Source: an uncultured Rhodospirillaceae bacterium
GTDB taxonomy: Bacteria > Pseudomonadota > Alphaproteobacteria > Rhodospirillales > Casp-alpha2
Assembly: GCA_913030825.1 (NCBI GenBank)
Contig: CAJWCU010000011.1
Location: 62,001-126,000 of the forward strand
Reading direction: 5' to 3'
Length of the DNA: 64,000 nucleotides
Both the position numbers and the translations under genes were made by a program. The notes below the pieces were generated by a model that was given only the letters and a program-made list of their open reading frames with translations, searched no databases and was not told the DNA's origin. Shown piece after piece: positions 18,570-27,555 of the stretch (its first letter is position 1; each line of letters starts with the position of its first letter).

Positions 18570-19796
18570 ATGAAACAGGAATTCCACCGTATCCGACGTC
18601 TGCCGCCTTATGTGTTCGCGGAAGTGAACGCCATGAAGGCGCGCGCGCGCGCCGACGGCGAGGACATCATCGATTTTGGCATGGGTAACCCGGATTTACC
18701 GACCCCGCCGCATATCGTCGAAAAGATGATTGAGGCGGCGCAGGATCCCAAGACCCACCGCTATTCCAATTCGCGCGGCATTCCGGGCCTGCGCAAGGCT
18801 CTGTCGGCCTATTACGAGCGCCGTTTCAACGTCGCCGTTGATCCGGAACACGAAGCCATCGTGACCCTGGGGTCCAAGGAAGGCCTGGCCAACTTGTCGG
18901 CCGCCATCACCAGCCCGGGCGACGTGATCCTGGTGCCGAACCCGAGCTACCCGATCCATCAGTTCGGCTTCATTATCGCCGGTGCCGCCGTGCGCAATAT
19001 CCCCGTGACGCCGGACGAGACCTTTTTCCAGGCGCTTGAGCGCGCGGTGCAGCACAGCGTGCCGAAGCCGACGGCGATCGTTCTCAATTACCCGAACAAC
19101 CCGACGGCCGAGCTGGTCGATCTGGCGTTCTACGAACAAGTCGTCGATTTCTGCCTGTTCCACGGGATCTACATTCTGTCGGACCTGGCCTATTCGGAGG
19201 TCTATTTCGATAACAACCCGCCGCCCTCGATCCTGCAGATCCAGAAGGCGTGGGACATCGCCGTCGAGTTCACCTCCATGTCCAAGACCTATTCCATGCC
19301 CGGTTGGCGCATCGGCTTCGCCGCCGGCAACCGCGACATGATCGCCGCACTCGCGCGGGTGAAGTCGTACCTCGATTACGGCGCCTTCACGCCGATCCAG
19401 GTCGCCGCCGCCGCCGCCCTGAACGGGCCGCAGGATTGCGTCGATGAAATGCGCGCGGTCTACAAGGAACGACGCGACGTGCTGATTTCGGGCCTGGGGG
19501 CCGCCGGTTGGGACGTTCCCGCACCCCCCGCGACGATGTTCGCCTGGGCGCCGATTCCGCCCGACATGGCGCATCTCGGCTCACTTGAGTTTTCCAAGCT
19601 GCTGCTGTCCGAGGCCCAGGTCGCCGTGGCGCCCGGCGTCGGCTTCGGCGAACACGGCGACGGTTTCGTGCGGATCGCGGTGGTCGAGAACGTCCACCGC
19701 ACGCGTCAGGCCCTGCGCTCCATTAAGTCTTTCCTGCAGCGCTATCGCGCCGGCTCGTTGGATAATTTGGACCCCGGACAACGGGCGCTCGGCTGA
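18570..19796 (+). CDS. Class I/II PLP aminotransferase, AlaC-like
   Basis: A 408-residue fold-type I aminotransferase. Motifs include DFGMGNPDLPTP (55-66) for substrate, HRYSNSRGIPGLR, LNYPNNPTA, and the PLP lysine in SMSKTYSMPGWRIGF. It resembles glutamate-pyruvate transaminase AlaC and the LL-diaminopimelate aminotransferase family. The stop codon overlaps the start of hom (TGATG at 19794-19798), so translation is coupled; a role feeding aspartate-family amino acids would fit but alanine synthesis is equally compatible. It heads the unit aminotransferase-hom-glpX-recJ. Confidence 0.85.
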   Translation: MKQEFHRIRRLPPYVFAEVNAMKARARADGEDIIDFGMGNPDLPTPPHIVEKMIEAAQDPKTHRYSNSRGIPGLRKALSAYYERRFNVAVDPEHEAIVTLGSKEGLANLSAAITSPGDVILVPNPSYPIHQFGFIIAGAAVRNIPVTPDETFFQALERAVQHSVPKPTAIVLNYPNNPTAELVDLAFYEQVVDFCLFHGIYILSDLAYSEVYFDNNPPPSILQIQKAWDIAVEFTSMSKTYSMPGWRIGFAAGNRDMIAALARVKSYLDYGAFTPIQVAAAAALNGPQDCVDEMRAVYKERRDVLISGLGAAGWDVPAPPATMFAWAPIPPDMAHLGSLEFSKLLLSEAQVAVAPGVGFGEHGDGFVRIAVVENVHRTRQALRSIKSFLQRYRAGSLDNLDPGQRALG

Positions 19797-21088
19797 TGGT
19801 TTCTCCTTTGCGTGTAGGTATCGCCGGGCTCGGCACGGTCGGCGCGGGTACGATCCAGGTTCTGGCGACACATCGGGACGAGATCGCCCGCCGTTCCGGT
19901 CGAGCCATCGAAGTCACCGCGGTTTCCGCCCGGGATAAATCGAAGGACCGGGGTGTCGATTTGTCGGGCGCGGCCTGGGCCGATGATCCCGTTGCGCTGG
20001 CGAGCGACCCCAACGTTGATGTGGTGGTCGAATTGATCGGCGGCTCCGAAGGAACGGCCAAGGATTTGTGCGAGGCTGCCCTCAAGAACGGCAAGCACGT
20101 CGTCACCGCCAACAAGGCGCTGATCGCCCATCATGGGCAGGCCTTGGCCGAAGCGGCGGAAAACGCCGGCGTGGCGCTGACTTTCGAGGCAGCCGTCGCT
20201 GGCGGCATTCCGATCCTCAAGGGCCTGCGCGAGGGCCTTGCGGCCAACGCCATCGGCCGCGTCTACGGCATTCTCAACGGTACCTGCAATTACATCTTGT
20301 CGGAAATGCGCGACACCGGTCGTGAATTCGATGACATCCTGGCCGACGCCCAGGCCGAAGGCTATGCCGAGGCCGACCCCAGTTTCGACGTCGACGGCAT
20401 CGACGCGGCGCACAAGCTGGCGATCCTGGCCTCCCTGGCGTTCGGCACGCAGATCGATTTCTCTTCGGTGCATGTCGAAGGCATCCGTCATGTCTCGCCG
20501 GCCGATCAGGATTTCGCCAGCGAACTCGGCTACGGCATCAAGCTGCTGGGTATCGCCACGGAAACCGAAGGCGGTATCGAACAGCGGGTGCATCCCTGCA
20601 TGGTGCCGATCGACGCCCCCATCAACCATGTCGGCGGGGTGTTCAACGCCGTGGTCGCCGAAGGCGATTTCGTCGATCGGGTGATGATGGAAGGACGCGG
20701 CGCCGGGGCGGGGCCGACGGCCTCCGCCGTGGTTGCCGATATTATCGATATCGCGCGCGGCAACATGGTGCCCGGCTTCGCCCGCCCGGCGACGGAACTG
20801 ACGCCGCCCAGGCCCGTTTCCGTGGCCGCCCATCGGGGCTGCTATTACATGCGCTTCGAAGTCGTGGACGAACCGGGGGTCTTCGCCGGGATCGCCCAGG
20901 CGCTGGGCGCGCACAACGTTTCCATGGAATCGATCCTACAGCGCGCCCGCGACCCCGGAGAGCCGGTGCCCGTGGTGATGACGACCCACGACACGCTGGA
21001 GGCCGACATGACCGCCGCCGTGGCCGCCATCGCCGCCCTTGACGCCGTGGTCATGACGCCGCGTATCATTCGGATCGAAAATCTATAA
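19796..21088 (+). CDS. hom: Homoserine dehydrogenase
   Basis: Hom reduces aspartate semialdehyde to homoserine, the branch toward threonine and methionine. The 430-residue protein has an N-terminal Rossmann motif (VGIAGLGTVGAGTIQVL), the catalytic region ANKALIAHHG and AAVAGGIPILKGLREGL, the hallmark ILNGTCNYILSEM, and a C-terminal ACT domain (about 350-430, RFEVVDEPGVFAGIAQALG), which in this family mediates feedback by threonine. Its start overlaps the aminotransferase stop by one base. metY and a MetX-like gene, the downstream methionine steps, occur elsewhere in the window. Confidence 0.96.
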   Translation: MVSPLRVGIAGLGTVGAGTIQVLATHRDEIARRSGRAIEVTAVSARDKSKDRGVDLSGAAWADDPVALASDPNVDVVVELIGGSEGTAKDLCEAALKNGKHVVTANKALIAHHGQALAEAAENAGVALTFEAAVAGGIPILKGLREGLAANAIGRVYGILNGTCNYILSEMRDTGREFDDILADAQAEGYAEADPSFDVDGIDAAHKLAILASLAFGTQIDFSSVHVEGIRHVSPADQDFASELGYGIKLLGIATETEGGIEQRVHPCMVPIDAPINHVGGVFNAVVAEGDFVDRVMMEGRGAGAGPTASAVVADIIDIARGNMVPGFARPATELTPPRPVSVAAHRGCYYMRFEVVDEPGVFAGIAQALGAHNVSMESILQRARDPGEPVPVVMTTHDTLEADMTAAVAAIAALDAVVMTPRIIRIENL

Positions 21089-21126
21089 GGCGAAAACCCG
21101 CCGACCGAACCTGAGAGGACCCGCCA

Positions 21127-22104
21127 GTGACCGACGCCGCAATCGACCGCAATCTGGCCCTGGAAGCCGTCCGTGTGACCGAATCCGCCGCCATGGCCGC
21201 ACTCGCCTATCTGGGCGGGGGGGATGAGCGTGCCGCGGACGAAGCCGCCGTAAAAGCCATGATGAACCGCCTGGGCACGTTGATCCTGGACGGTACCGTG
21301 CGCATGGGCGAAGGCGAGGAAGGCGAGGTCGAGGATTTGTATACCGGCCAAACCATCGGCACCGGTGGGGCGCCCAAGGCCGATGTCGCGGTCCTGGCGC
21401 TGGAAGGCAAGTCGATCATCGCCCGCGGCGGCTATAACGCGCTGTCGGTGATCGCCCTGGCCGAGGACGGCGGCTTCATGTCCGTGCCCAATATCTACAT
21501 GGAAAAGATCGCCGTCGGCCCGGACCTGCCGGACGGCGTGGTCGATCTGGACGCCGAGCCGGCGGACAACCTGAAGGCGCTGGCCAAGGCCAAGAAGGTC
21601 AAGGTCTCGGACCTGATCGTTTGCATGCTCGACCGGCCGCGCCATGCCCAATTGGTGACCAAGGTACGCGATGCCGGGGCCCGCATCCGTCTGATCCTGG
21701 ACGGTGACGTGTCGGGCGCCGTGGCGCCGGCGCTGCCCGGTTCCGGCGTCGATATCTTTCTCGGCAGCGGCCGGGCGACCCAAGGCGTGCTCGCCGCCGC
21801 CGCGCTGCGCGGCCTTGGCGGCCAGATGCAGAGCCGCCTGATCGTTCGCAACGAGGACGAGGCGGCGCGCCTGCGCAAGGCCGGGGTCGAGGACGCGGCC
21901 AAGAAATACGATCTGACCGACATGGCGGCGGGCAACGTGACCTTCGCCGCCACGGGCGTCACCGCCGGCCCCATGCTGTCCGGCGTGCAGACCGAGAACG
22001 ACGGCTGGTCGACCACCCATTCCATGGTCGTGCGCTCCAAGACGCGCACGCTGCGTTACATCGAAGGGCACCATCATGTGTCCAAGCTCGCTCAAGGGGG
22101 CTGA
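21127..22104 (+). CDS. glpX: Class II fructose-1,6-bisphosphatase
   Basis: GlpX-type FBPase removes the C1 phosphate of fructose-1,6-bisphosphate (some also act on sedoheptulose bisphosphate). The 325-residue protein starts at GTG (21127) with GAGAGGA upstream. Signatures are GTVRMGEGEEGE, the metal-binding region after GTGGAPKADVAVLALEG, LILDGDVSGAV and IFLGSGRATQGVLAAAALRGLGGQMQ-type motif near 215-240. A class I enzyme (fbp) lies 2.8 kb downstream, so the genome has both classes. recJ starts inside its last 29 bases, so the two are translationally linked. Confidence 0.95.
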   Translation: MTDAAIDRNLALEAVRVTESAAMAALAYLGGGDERAADEAAVKAMMNRLGTLILDGTVRMGEGEEGEVEDLYTGQTIGTGGAPKADVAVLALEGKSIIARGGYNALSVIALAEDGGFMSVPNIYMEKIAVGPDLPDGVVDLDAEPADNLKALAKAKKVKVSDLIVCMLDRPRHAQLVTKVRDAGARIRLILDGDVSGAVAPALPGSGVDIFLGSGRATQGVLAAAALRGLGGQMQSRLIVRNEDEAARLRKAGVEDAAKKYDLTDMAAGNVTFAATGVTAGPMLSGVQTENDGWSTTHSMVVRSKTRTLRYIEGHHHVSKLAQGG

Positions 22105-23953
22105 GGCCCCGCCAAACCCCTCGTCACGGGACGATAGCGCCCGGGCCCCCGCGGCCCGCGTGCTGGGTGTCGAACGGTCGCTGACGGGCCGAACCTGGCT
22201 GGAACGGCCCGTCGATCCGCGCGCCGTGCAGGTGCTTTGCCAGCGTTGGGAGCTTTCCGAACTGACCGCCCGCGTCCTTGCCGGGCGCGGTGTCGATCTG
22301 GACGACGTGCCGGGCTTCCTGGCGCCGACCCTCCGCGATCTGCTGCCTGACCCAGACCGGTTCCTCGACATGCTGGCGGGGGCGGAACGGCTGGCGGGGG
22401 CGATCATGCAGAACGAATGCATCGGCATCTTCGGCGATTACGACGTCGACGGGGCGACCTCCTCGGCCCTGCTGGCGCGTTTCATCGCGGCGGCCGGCGG
22501 CCGGTCGGCCGTCCACATCCCCGACCGCATCAAGGAAGGCTACGGCCCCAACCGCGAGGCCATGCTGGGCCTGCGCGAACGCCACGGGGCCTCGGTCGTG
22601 GTCACCGTCGACTGCGGGACCCTGGCGTTCGAGCCCCTGGCCGCCGCCCGGGACGCGGGCATCGACGTCGTCGTCGTCGACCACCACACGGCGGAGGCCG
22701 AATTGCCCCAGGCCCAGGCGGTGATCAATCCCAACCGACTGGACGAGACGGCGGGGCATGGGCAGATGGCGGCCGTCGGCGTCACTTTCCTTGTCGTCGT
22801 CGCGGTCAACCGAGTGCTGCGCGGGGCGGGCTGGTACAAATCGCGGCCCGAGCCGGATTTGATGCAATGGCTCGACTTGGTGGCTTTGGGAACGGTCTGT
22901 GATGTGGTGCCGTTGACGGGAATTAACCGTGCTTTGGTTACGCAAGGTCTCAAGGTCATGGCCGGGCGCCGGAATCTTGGCCTGCGCGCCTTGGCCGACG
23001 TGGCCGGCGTGGACGAAACGCCGACGGCCTATCACTTGGGCTTCGTCATGGGGCCGCGGGTCAATGCGGGCGGACGGGTCGGGGAATCGGACCTGGGATA
23101 CCGCTTGATGACGACCGAGCACGAGGACGAGGCCTGGCATCTGGCGCGCAAGCTCGACGGCTTCAACCGCGAACGCCAGGCCATCGAGGCGGAGGTTCTG
23201 GCCGGCTCCATCGGCCAATTGGAAGACCTCGGCGGCGCCAGCCCCAATGCCATGGGGGCGGTCGCTTTGGCCCATGGCGAGGGCTGGCATCCGGGTGTCA
23301 TCGGCATTGTCGCTTCGCGCCTGCGCGAACGGTACAACCGGCCTGCCTGCGTCGTCGCCTTCGGGGGCGCGGCAGGGGATGGGTCGGGTGATTTCGGCGT
23401 CGGATCGGGGCGCTCGGTCAAGGGCGTGGACCTCGGGTCCGCAATCATCGCCGCTCGTCAGGCCGGATTGATCGTGAAGGGCGGGGGCCACGCGATGGCC
23501 GCCGGTTTCACCGTGGCGCGGGAAAAACTGTCGGATTTTCAGGCATTTCTGGACGAACGGGTGGCAGTCCACATGGCCGAAAGCGGTATTCAGCCGACGC
23601 TTTATCTGGACGGCGGCCTGCGCCCCGACGCGGCGACCGAGGAATTGGTCGAGGAGATCGCCAAGTTGGGCCCCTTCGGATCGGGAAATCCGGAACCGCG
23701 GTTCGTAATGCCGCATGCGCAGCTGACCTTTGCCGACCGGGTCGGGGAGAATCATGTCAAATGCGCGGTCGCCAAGGACGGCAAGGGGAGTCTCGGGGGC
23801 ATCGCTTTTCGCGCGTTGGACTCGGACTTGGGTGCGGCTTTGTTGAACCATGGCGGGCGTCCGCTGCACCTCGCGGGGCGGCTTCGGCTCAACAAATGGA
23901 ACGGCCGGACGACGGTCCAGTTCCAGATCGAAGACGCCCAACCGACCGATTGA
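22076..23953 (+). CDS. recJ: Single-stranded-DNA-specific exonuclease RecJ
   Basis: RecJ degrades single-stranded DNA 5' to 3' in RecF-pathway and mismatch repair. The 625-residue protein has the DHH-family motifs: DYDVDG at 121-126, VTVDCGT, DHH at 202-204, and the DHHA1 region KGGGHAMAAGFTV, followed by an OB-fold domain (about 520-625). The start overlaps the end of glpX by 29 bases in another frame. It ends about 90 bases before tRNA-Glu. In alphaproteobacteria recJ commonly sits next to glpX and hom, as here. Confidence 0.95.
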   Translation: MCPSSLKGAEAPPNPSSRDDSARAPAARVLGVERSLTGRTWLERPVDPRAVQVLCQRWELSELTARVLAGRGVDLDDVPGFLAPTLRDLLPDPDRFLDMLAGAERLAGAIMQNECIGIFGDYDVDGATSSALLARFIAAAGGRSAVHIPDRIKEGYGPNREAMLGLRERHGASVVVTVDCGTLAFEPLAAARDAGIDVVVVDHHTAEAELPQAQAVINPNRLDETAGHGQMAAVGVTFLVVVAVNRVLRGAGWYKSRPEPDLMQWLDLVALGTVCDVVPLTGINRALVTQGLKVMAGRRNLGLRALADVAGVDETPTAYHLGFVMGPRVNAGGRVGESDLGYRLMTTEHEDEAWHLARKLDGFNRERQAIEAEVLAGSIGQLEDLGGASPNAMGAVALAHGEGWHPGVIGIVASRLRERYNRPACVVAFGGAAGDGSGDFGVGSGRSVKGVDLGSAIIAARQAGLIVKGGGHAMAAGFTVAREKLSDFQAFLDERVAVHMAESGIQPTLYLDGGLRPDAATEELVEEIAKLGPFGSGNPEPRFVMPHAQLTFADRVGENHVKCAVAKDGKGSLGGIAFRALDSDLGAALLNHGGRPLHLAGRLRLNKWNGRTTVQFQIEDAQPTD

Positions 23954-23976
23954 GTAAATTTCTTGAAAAAGTCCCC

Positions 23977-24003
23977 TTGATTTTGCCGACGGGGGCGTAT
24001 ACC
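23977..24003 (+). promoter_or_regulatory. Probable promoter of tRNA-Glu
   Basis: TTGATT at 23977-23982 and TATACC at 23998-24003, spaced 15 bases, lie 41 bases before the tRNA. The spacing is short, so the exact -35 hexamer is uncertain (CTTGAT gives 16). Confidence 0.45.
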
Positions 24004-24044
24004 AAGTGCGCCTTCGGACGACAGGGCCCTTTCGGGTTCTCGCA

Positions 24045-24119
24045 GTCCCCATCGTCTAGCCCGGCCTAGGACACCTCCCTTTCACGGAGGAGACAGGGGT
24101 TCGAATCCCCTTGGGGACG
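24045..24119 (+). tRNA. tRNA-Glu (anticodon UUC)
   Basis: The acceptor stem pairs GTCCCCA (24045-24051) with TGGGGAC (24112-24118), discriminator G at 24119, and CCA is encoded at 24120-24122. The anticodon arm is CCTCC-CTTTCAC-GGAGG, giving anticodon TTC. The T arm is AGGGG-TTCGAAT-CCCCT. All arms pair well. Confidence 0.97.
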
Positions 24120-24218
24120 CCATTTCTTTTTACTTTCCCGACTCGTAAACGATTGCGCCATTGCCCGGTTTCCGGTTGCAATGGTGTGCGTCGTTTACCG
24201 CGCGTGGGGAGGGAATTC

Positions 24219-24737
24219 GTGGTCGATCGCTTCAGCGCTGCAGAATTGCCGGTCGATCCGGATACGTTAACGGGGGATTTCGCCTGGCTGCACGGCTATT
24301 GCGCGGAGCGCTCGGGCCCGACCGGCATGGCGCAATGGTCGGATATCCGGCTCGTCGACTTTCCTTCAAGCCTGTTGCCTGTGTTGGTCATCATGGATGT
24401 GGTGGACGACGCGAGGGCCTTTGTCTTCCGCTATTGGGGCACGGAGCGGACCAATCTCCAGGGCGTGGATATGACAGGCAAGTCTGTCATGGACCTGGCG
24501 ATCCCGGGACTGGCGGAAGGCATGCTGGAACAGAATCTCCGGGCCGTGGAGGCGCGGGGGCCCATTCTCTACCGAAACTGTTTCAGGTCGCCTTCGGGGA
24601 GGGTCGTCGAATACGACGCCCTGCGCCTGCCGGTGCTCGACGGTTCGGACATCAGCAAGGTCTTCGCGGTCAGTCAATTCATCGCCGGGCATGAGGTTTC
24701 ACCGCCCGGATCCAGGGACCATCCGACGCCCGTTTGA
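24219..24737 (+). CDS. PAS_5-type sensory domain protein
   Basis: The start is taken at GTG 24219 because GGGGAGGG precedes it and the longer open frame would begin inside the tRNA. The 172-residue product has one PAS-like fold: a helical lead-in (TLTGDFAWLHGYCAERSG), the strand SLLPVLVIMDVVDDARAFVFRYWGT and the helix GVDMTGKSVMDL. These resemble the PAS_5 family, frequent in Rhodospirillales as stand-alone proteins. No output domain or kinase is attached. A second member is encoded at 53410. Ligand and partner are unknown; it may be a scaffold or light/redox/metabolite sensor. Confidence 0.7.
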   Translation: MVDRFSAAELPVDPDTLTGDFAWLHGYCAERSGPTGMAQWSDIRLVDFPSSLLPVLVIMDVVDDARAFVFRYWGTERTNLQGVDMTGKSVMDLAIPGLAEGMLEQNLRAVEARGPILYRNCFRSPSGRVVEYDALRLPVLDGSDISKVFAVSQFIAGHEVSPPGSRDHPTPV

Positions 24738-24868
24738 CGCCCACTCCATGGGTGTTCAGAAGGTCGGAAAACCCTGGCTTTGTGCGGTTCCGTCTGGCAT
24801 ACGTGTCCGACCGGCCGGCTCCCCGATAAAAGAGACCAACAAGAACCAGATCAGCTTAGGGGAACATC

Positions 24869-25912
24869 ATGGGTAGCGATAAACTGACACTCGCCCATTT
24901 TCTGTACGAAGACGTCCGCAACGAACCGCAGGCGACGGGCGAACTCGCGTCCTTGATCAACGATATCGCGGCGGCGTGCAAAGCCGTCGCCAAATTGGTC
25001 AATCACGGTGACCTTGCCGGGAACCTGGGCGGTGCCGTGGGCCAGAACGTTCAGGATGAAACCCAGAAGGAACTGGACGTTCTCGCCAACGATACCTTCC
25101 TGACCTGGACGCGCCGCGGCGGACAGTTGACCGCGCTGGCCTCCGAGGAAATGGAAGAACCCCATATCATCCCGATGGATGAGCCGCGCGGCAAATACCT
25201 GCTGGTCTTCGATCCGCTGGACGGGTCCTCCAACATCGAAATCAACGGCCCGGTCGGCACGATCTTCTCGATCCTGCGTTCGCCCGATCCCTCGCGCCTA
25301 GCGTGCAAGGAAGACTTCCTTCAGCCCGGCCGCAATCAGATCGCCGCAGGGTATGTGCTCTATTCGGCCTCGACGACCATGCTGCTGACCCTGGAAGGCA
25401 AAGGGGTGTCGAAATTCACCCTGGACCCGGGCGTCGGCGAATTCGTGCTGACCGAACGCAATATCCAGATCCCGGCCCAGGCCAAGGAGTTTGCCATCAA
25501 CGCCTCGAACCAGCGGTTCTGGGAGCCGCCGGTGAGCCGCTATATCTCGGAATGCCTGGCCGGCAAGACCGGCCCCCGCGGCCGCGATTTCAACATGCGC
25601 TGGGTCGCCGCCATGGTCGCCGACGTGCACCGGGCGATTTCGCGCGGTGGGGTGTTCATGTATCCGGTCGACGACAAATGCCGCGAGAAGGGCGGGCGTT
25701 TGCGCCTGCTTTATGAAGCGGCGCCCATGGCGATGTTGATGGAGCACGCAGGTGGCCGTGCTTCGACCGGGCTCATGCCCATTCTCGACGTCGTGCCGAC
25801 GGACATTCACCAACGAATTCCGGTGATGATGGGATCGACGGAGGAGGTCGAAGTTCTCGACCGCTATCACGCCGAGGCCATGCCCGCCAGCCGCGTCGGT
25901 GCGGCCGAGTAA
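24869..25912 (+). CDS. fbp: Class I fructose-1,6-bisphosphatase
   Basis: Fbp hydrolyses fructose-1,6-bisphosphate in gluconeogenesis or the Calvin cycle. The 347-residue protein starts after AGGGGAAC. The metal site ASEEMEE and FDPLDGSSNIE, the loop GKTGPRGRDFNMRWVAAMVADVHR and LYEAAPMAMLMEHAGG match class I. It is monocistronic, between the PAS gene and a convergent His-rich protein gene. With glpX nearby the cell holds two FBPase classes, perhaps with different regulation or with one serving as sedoheptulose bisphosphatase. Confidence 0.96.
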   Translation: MGSDKLTLAHFLYEDVRNEPQATGELASLINDIAAACKAVAKLVNHGDLAGNLGGAVGQNVQDETQKELDVLANDTFLTWTRRGGQLTALASEEMEEPHIIPMDEPRGKYLLVFDPLDGSSNIEINGPVGTIFSILRSPDPSRLACKEDFLQPGRNQIAAGYVLYSASTTMLLTLEGKGVSKFTLDPGVGEFVLTERNIQIPAQAKEFAINASNQRFWEPPVSRYISECLAGKTGPRGRDFNMRWVAAMVADVHRAISRGGVFMYPVDDKCREKGGRLRLLYEAAPMAMLMEHAGGRASTGLMPILDVVPTDIHQRIPVMMGSTEEVEVLDRYHAEAMPASRVGAAE

Positions 25913-25949
25913 CGCGCTCGCGTCTACCTCGGGGAAAAGCCCCCTCTAA

Positions 25950-26348
25950 TCAGAACTCGTCTTTGACCTGATTGACCAGCTGATGCAGGCCCGTCGGCGT
26001 CTGCTGTTCCTGCGGCGGGCCGCCGTGGACCTGGGCGTAGTATTCCAGCATGTGCTGAAATTCCTCGAGTAGGCGGCCGTCCGAGATGGCTTCCGGGTCC
26101 ATGTGATAGGCCACAAAGGCCGAGAAATTGGCCGCCGCATGGCGCATGCCCTCGGCGATGGCTTCGGGCGCCAGGCCGCTCTCTAGCCGCGTATTGGCGA
26201 CATTGATGATCTGATTGGCGATCTGGACGCTCAGGGTGTGGTCGTCGTCGCCGTGGCCGTGATCGTGGCCGCAATCGGGCCCATGGACATGATCGTGGTC
26301 ATGGTGATGCCGGTGATTGTGGTCGTGGGAGTCGTCGTGATCGGCCAT
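25950..26348 (-). CDS. His-rich metal-binding protein of unknown function
   Basis: The start is placed at MADHDD (26348), giving 132 residues; an upstream ATG-like extension is Arg-rich and looks spurious. Residues 4-37 hold 14 histidines, many as His-Asp or His-Gly pairs, plus one cysteine (C26), as in metal-storage tails of nickel or zinc proteins. The rest (40-132) is a predicted all-helical domain (IANQIINVANTRLESGLAPEA, then GRLLEEFQHMLEYY) that loosely resembles DUF3144. It has no signal peptide. The likely role is metal binding in the cytoplasm; which metal and why are unknown. It is convergent with fbp. Confidence 0.65.
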   Translation of the reverse strand: MADHDDSHDHNHRHHHDHDHVHGPDCGHDHGHGDDDHTLSVQIANQIINVANTRLESGLAPEAIAEGMRHAAANFSAFVAYHMDPEAISDGRLLEEFQHMLEYYAQVHGGPPQEQQTPTGLHQLVNQVKDEF

Positions 26349-26560
26349 GGCTTGGCGTTCCTTCGTTGCTGCCGTTGTGAGGCGATTTGGCCTTGCTATA
26401 GCACATCGTCTGGGTCTCGGGGACTCCGTTCCCCTGTCTTGGTCGGAGTGCCGTGCCGGCATTCAAATATGGACCTCCGTTCATGTTGCCAACGCATGAA
26501 GTTAGGCAGTACCTTCGCGATAACGAAGACCGAACCGGAACGGGCGAGGAAGCGGGCAGT

Positions 26561-27493
26561 ATGAGCACGGAAACGGGGACCTATCGGCTGATTACTCGGC
26601 CGGATTTCGATGGCGTCGTCTGCGGCGCGCTATTCATGGAGCAGGACATGATCGATGCCGTCATGTTCGCCCATCCCCGCGATATGCAGCATGGCCAGAT
26701 CGAGGTCTCCGGCAACGACATCACGACCAACCTTCCCTACGTTTCGGGTGTGCATCTGTGCTTCGACCACCATGTCAGCGAGTCCGAACGCATCGGACCC
26801 ATGGAGAACCACGTCATCGACCCCAAGGCGCCCTCGGCGGCGCGGGTGGTCTTTGATCATTACGGGGGAAAGAAGGCGTTTCCCCTGGTCGACCCGGCCT
26901 TGATCGACGCCGTGGACAAGGCCGATTCCGCCGCCTTCAACGAAGAAGAGATTCTGGCGCCCGACGGCTACACGATGCTCAACTTCATTCTCGACGGCCG
27001 CACGGGGTTGTCGCGGCTGCGCGATTTCGCGATCTCGGAAGAGCAGTTGATGATCGATATGATGACCTATTGCCGCCATCATCCGGTCGATGAAATCCTG
27101 CAAATTCCCGACGTCGCGGAACGGGTGCGGACCTATATCCTGAACGAGGAATTCGCCGAACTGCAGATCAAGCGCTGTGCCGAGGTCAACGACAACGTCG
27201 TCACGGTCGATCTACGTGGCGAGGACACGCTCTACACGGTCAATCGGTTCCTGGTCTATGCGCTGTATCCGAAGTGCAATATCTCAATCCACCTGACCAA
27301 TCTGGCCGACAAGGGCCGGGTCGAGATCGCCGTCGGCAAATCGATCCTCGACCGTTCCAACAAGGTCAATATCGGCTCGTTGTTGCTGCAATACGGCGGC
27401 GGCGGGCATGCGGCGGTCGGGACCTGTCAGGTCGCCCCCGACGACGCCGACCGCATCGCGCGGGAAATTCTAACGGCGGTACGTGGCGAATAG
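26561..27493 (+). CDS. DHH-family phosphoesterase
   Basis: From the ATG at 26561 (GAGGA ten bases upstream) the product is 310 residues. Motifs: RPDFDGVVCGALF (13-25), DHH at 69-71 in CFDHHVS, VDKADSAAF, and the DHHA1 signature GGGGHAAVGTC near the C-terminus. These define manganese-dependent DHH phosphoesterases related to exopolyphosphatase and nanoRNase/pAp phosphatase. The pattern 'RPDFDGV' with an internal helical insert is seen in uncharacterised exopolyphosphatase-like proteins. Substrate could be oligoribonucleotide, pAp or polyphosphate; not resolvable here. Confidence 0.8.
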   Translation: MSTETGTYRLITRPDFDGVVCGALFMEQDMIDAVMFAHPRDMQHGQIEVSGNDITTNLPYVSGVHLCFDHHVSESERIGPMENHVIDPKAPSAARVVFDHYGGKKAFPLVDPALIDAVDKADSAAFNEEEILAPDGYTMLNFILDGRTGLSRLRDFAISEEQLMIDMMTYCRHHPVDEILQIPDVAERVRTYILNEEFAELQIKRCAEVNDNVVTVDLRGEDTLYTVNRFLVYALYPKCNISIHLTNLADKGRVEIAVGKSILDRSNKVNIGSLLLQYGGGGHAAVGTCQVAPDDADRIAREILTAVRGE

Positions 27494-27555
27494 CCAAAAT
27501 CCTCGCCGTCACAATCACTCACTCACTCAAACAATAAAATCTCCGGGAGACTTCC

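Noticed and set aside
22124-24052. A 642-codon minus-strand open frame
   Set aside because: It is fully antisense to recJ, which has complete motifs; the antisense product is low-complexity Arg/Gly/His.
24111-24218. Earlier start for the PAS protein
   Set aside because: It would begin within the tRNA-Glu 3' end, and the extension is not PAS-like; GTG at 24219 has a strong ribosome site.
26238-26348. Simple-sequence repeat or CRISPR-like array
   Set aside because: The repetitive ATG/GTG pattern is the coding sequence of the His-rich tract and has no regular repeat-spacer structure.
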